64,000 bases of DNA from Mogibacterium sp. (GTDB taxonomy: Bacteria; Bacillota; Clostridia; Peptostreptococcales; Anaerovoracaceae): positions 1-64,000 of the forward strand of contig JAEUGJ010000002.1 of NCBI GenBank assembly GCA_016775335.1, written 5' to 3'. A model generated the notes under the pieces. It was not told where the DNA came from. It searched no databases and saw nothing but the letters and a program-made list of their open reading frames with translations. This document shows, in pieces, positions 63,969 through 64,000 of the stretch. The position numbers and the translations under genes were made by a program. Each line of letters opens with the position of its first letter. Within the stretch, counting starts at the first letter, position 1.

Positions 63969-64000
63969 CATTCAATTGGAAATGCGATTTTTGAGGGGGA

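Overview
The window looks like chromosomal DNA of a GC-rich member of the Bacillota, probably class Clostridia. The evidence is the AGGAGG-type ribosome binding sites, the lipoprotein signals, the Gram-positive PhoPR-pst logic, the YerB, MltG and AGCS genes, and a TetM-like GTPase carrying a YacP/NYN tail. I cannot name the genus from the sequence alone. Most genes are core-type and GC-rich. The stretch from about 29 to 48 kb is clearly more AT-rich and accessory.

Layout. 0.2-7.4 kb: a minus-strand run (hypothetical, lipoprotein, 3D-like membrane protein, TetM-like GTPase/NYN fusion) diverging from a PhoP/PhoR-like two-component system. 7.4-20 kb: CorA, MutY, a MacB-like ABC fusion, a MATE exporter, a YerB-type lipoprotein, a KdpDE-like pair without a Kdp pump, a CvpA-like protein with an apparently leaderless promoter, and an endonuclease/exonuclease/phosphatase-family protein. 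20.1-25.5 kb: a MarR-ABC-ABC exporter operon facing mltG across a 42-bp perfect palindrome. 25.5-29 kb: a gene-poor palindrome array and a cassette of small hypothetical genes. 29.2-47.1 kb: a six-gene, 18-kb minus-strand operon that looks like an anti-phage system. 47.4-49.4 kb: a decayed permease and a truncated IS110-family element abutting phoU. 49.4-53.5 kb: pstSCAB-phoU. 53.7-64 kb: a PD-(D/E)XK-like protein, trpS with a short upstream ORF, a second MATE exporter, an AGCS symporter, ogt, tRNA-Thr(CGU), a Big2 surface protein and an LVIVD beta-propeller protein.

The most interesting system is the 29.2-47.1 kb operon. Its order is SNF2 helicase, very large N6-adenine methyltransferase, FRG-domain protein, DUF262 protein, a 2105-residue DEAD/DEAH-DUF1998 helicase with a Vsr-like tail, and a RelE-UvrD fusion. 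Adjacent genes overlap or are separated by at most 23 nt, so it should be one transcript with an extended -10 promoter near 47206. It shares parts with DISARM (DrmD, DrmMI, DrmA/DrmB) and with Druantia (DruE) but matches neither canonical gene list that I know.

A second discovery is a family of intergenic palindrome arrays. Two copies (54811-55088 and 60685-60964) each carry three inverted pairs of TTCACGC/GCGTGAA with outer spans of 38, 38, 38 and 38, 39, 38 bp. Pair starts are 94-95 and 104-105 bp apart, and both copies have CTAGA-type terminal inverted repeats exactly 21 bp outside the array. A third array (25719-25996) uses different arms (TGATGCA/TGCATCA) but nearly the same geometry (37-bp units, about 94 bp apart). 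Conserved geometry with diverged sequence implies selection on structure or protein spacing.

Regulatory links visible in the sequence: TTTAC repeats with 11-bp periodicity lie upstream of both the PhoP-like regulator gene and pstS, which suggests one Pho regulon spanning both ends of the window.
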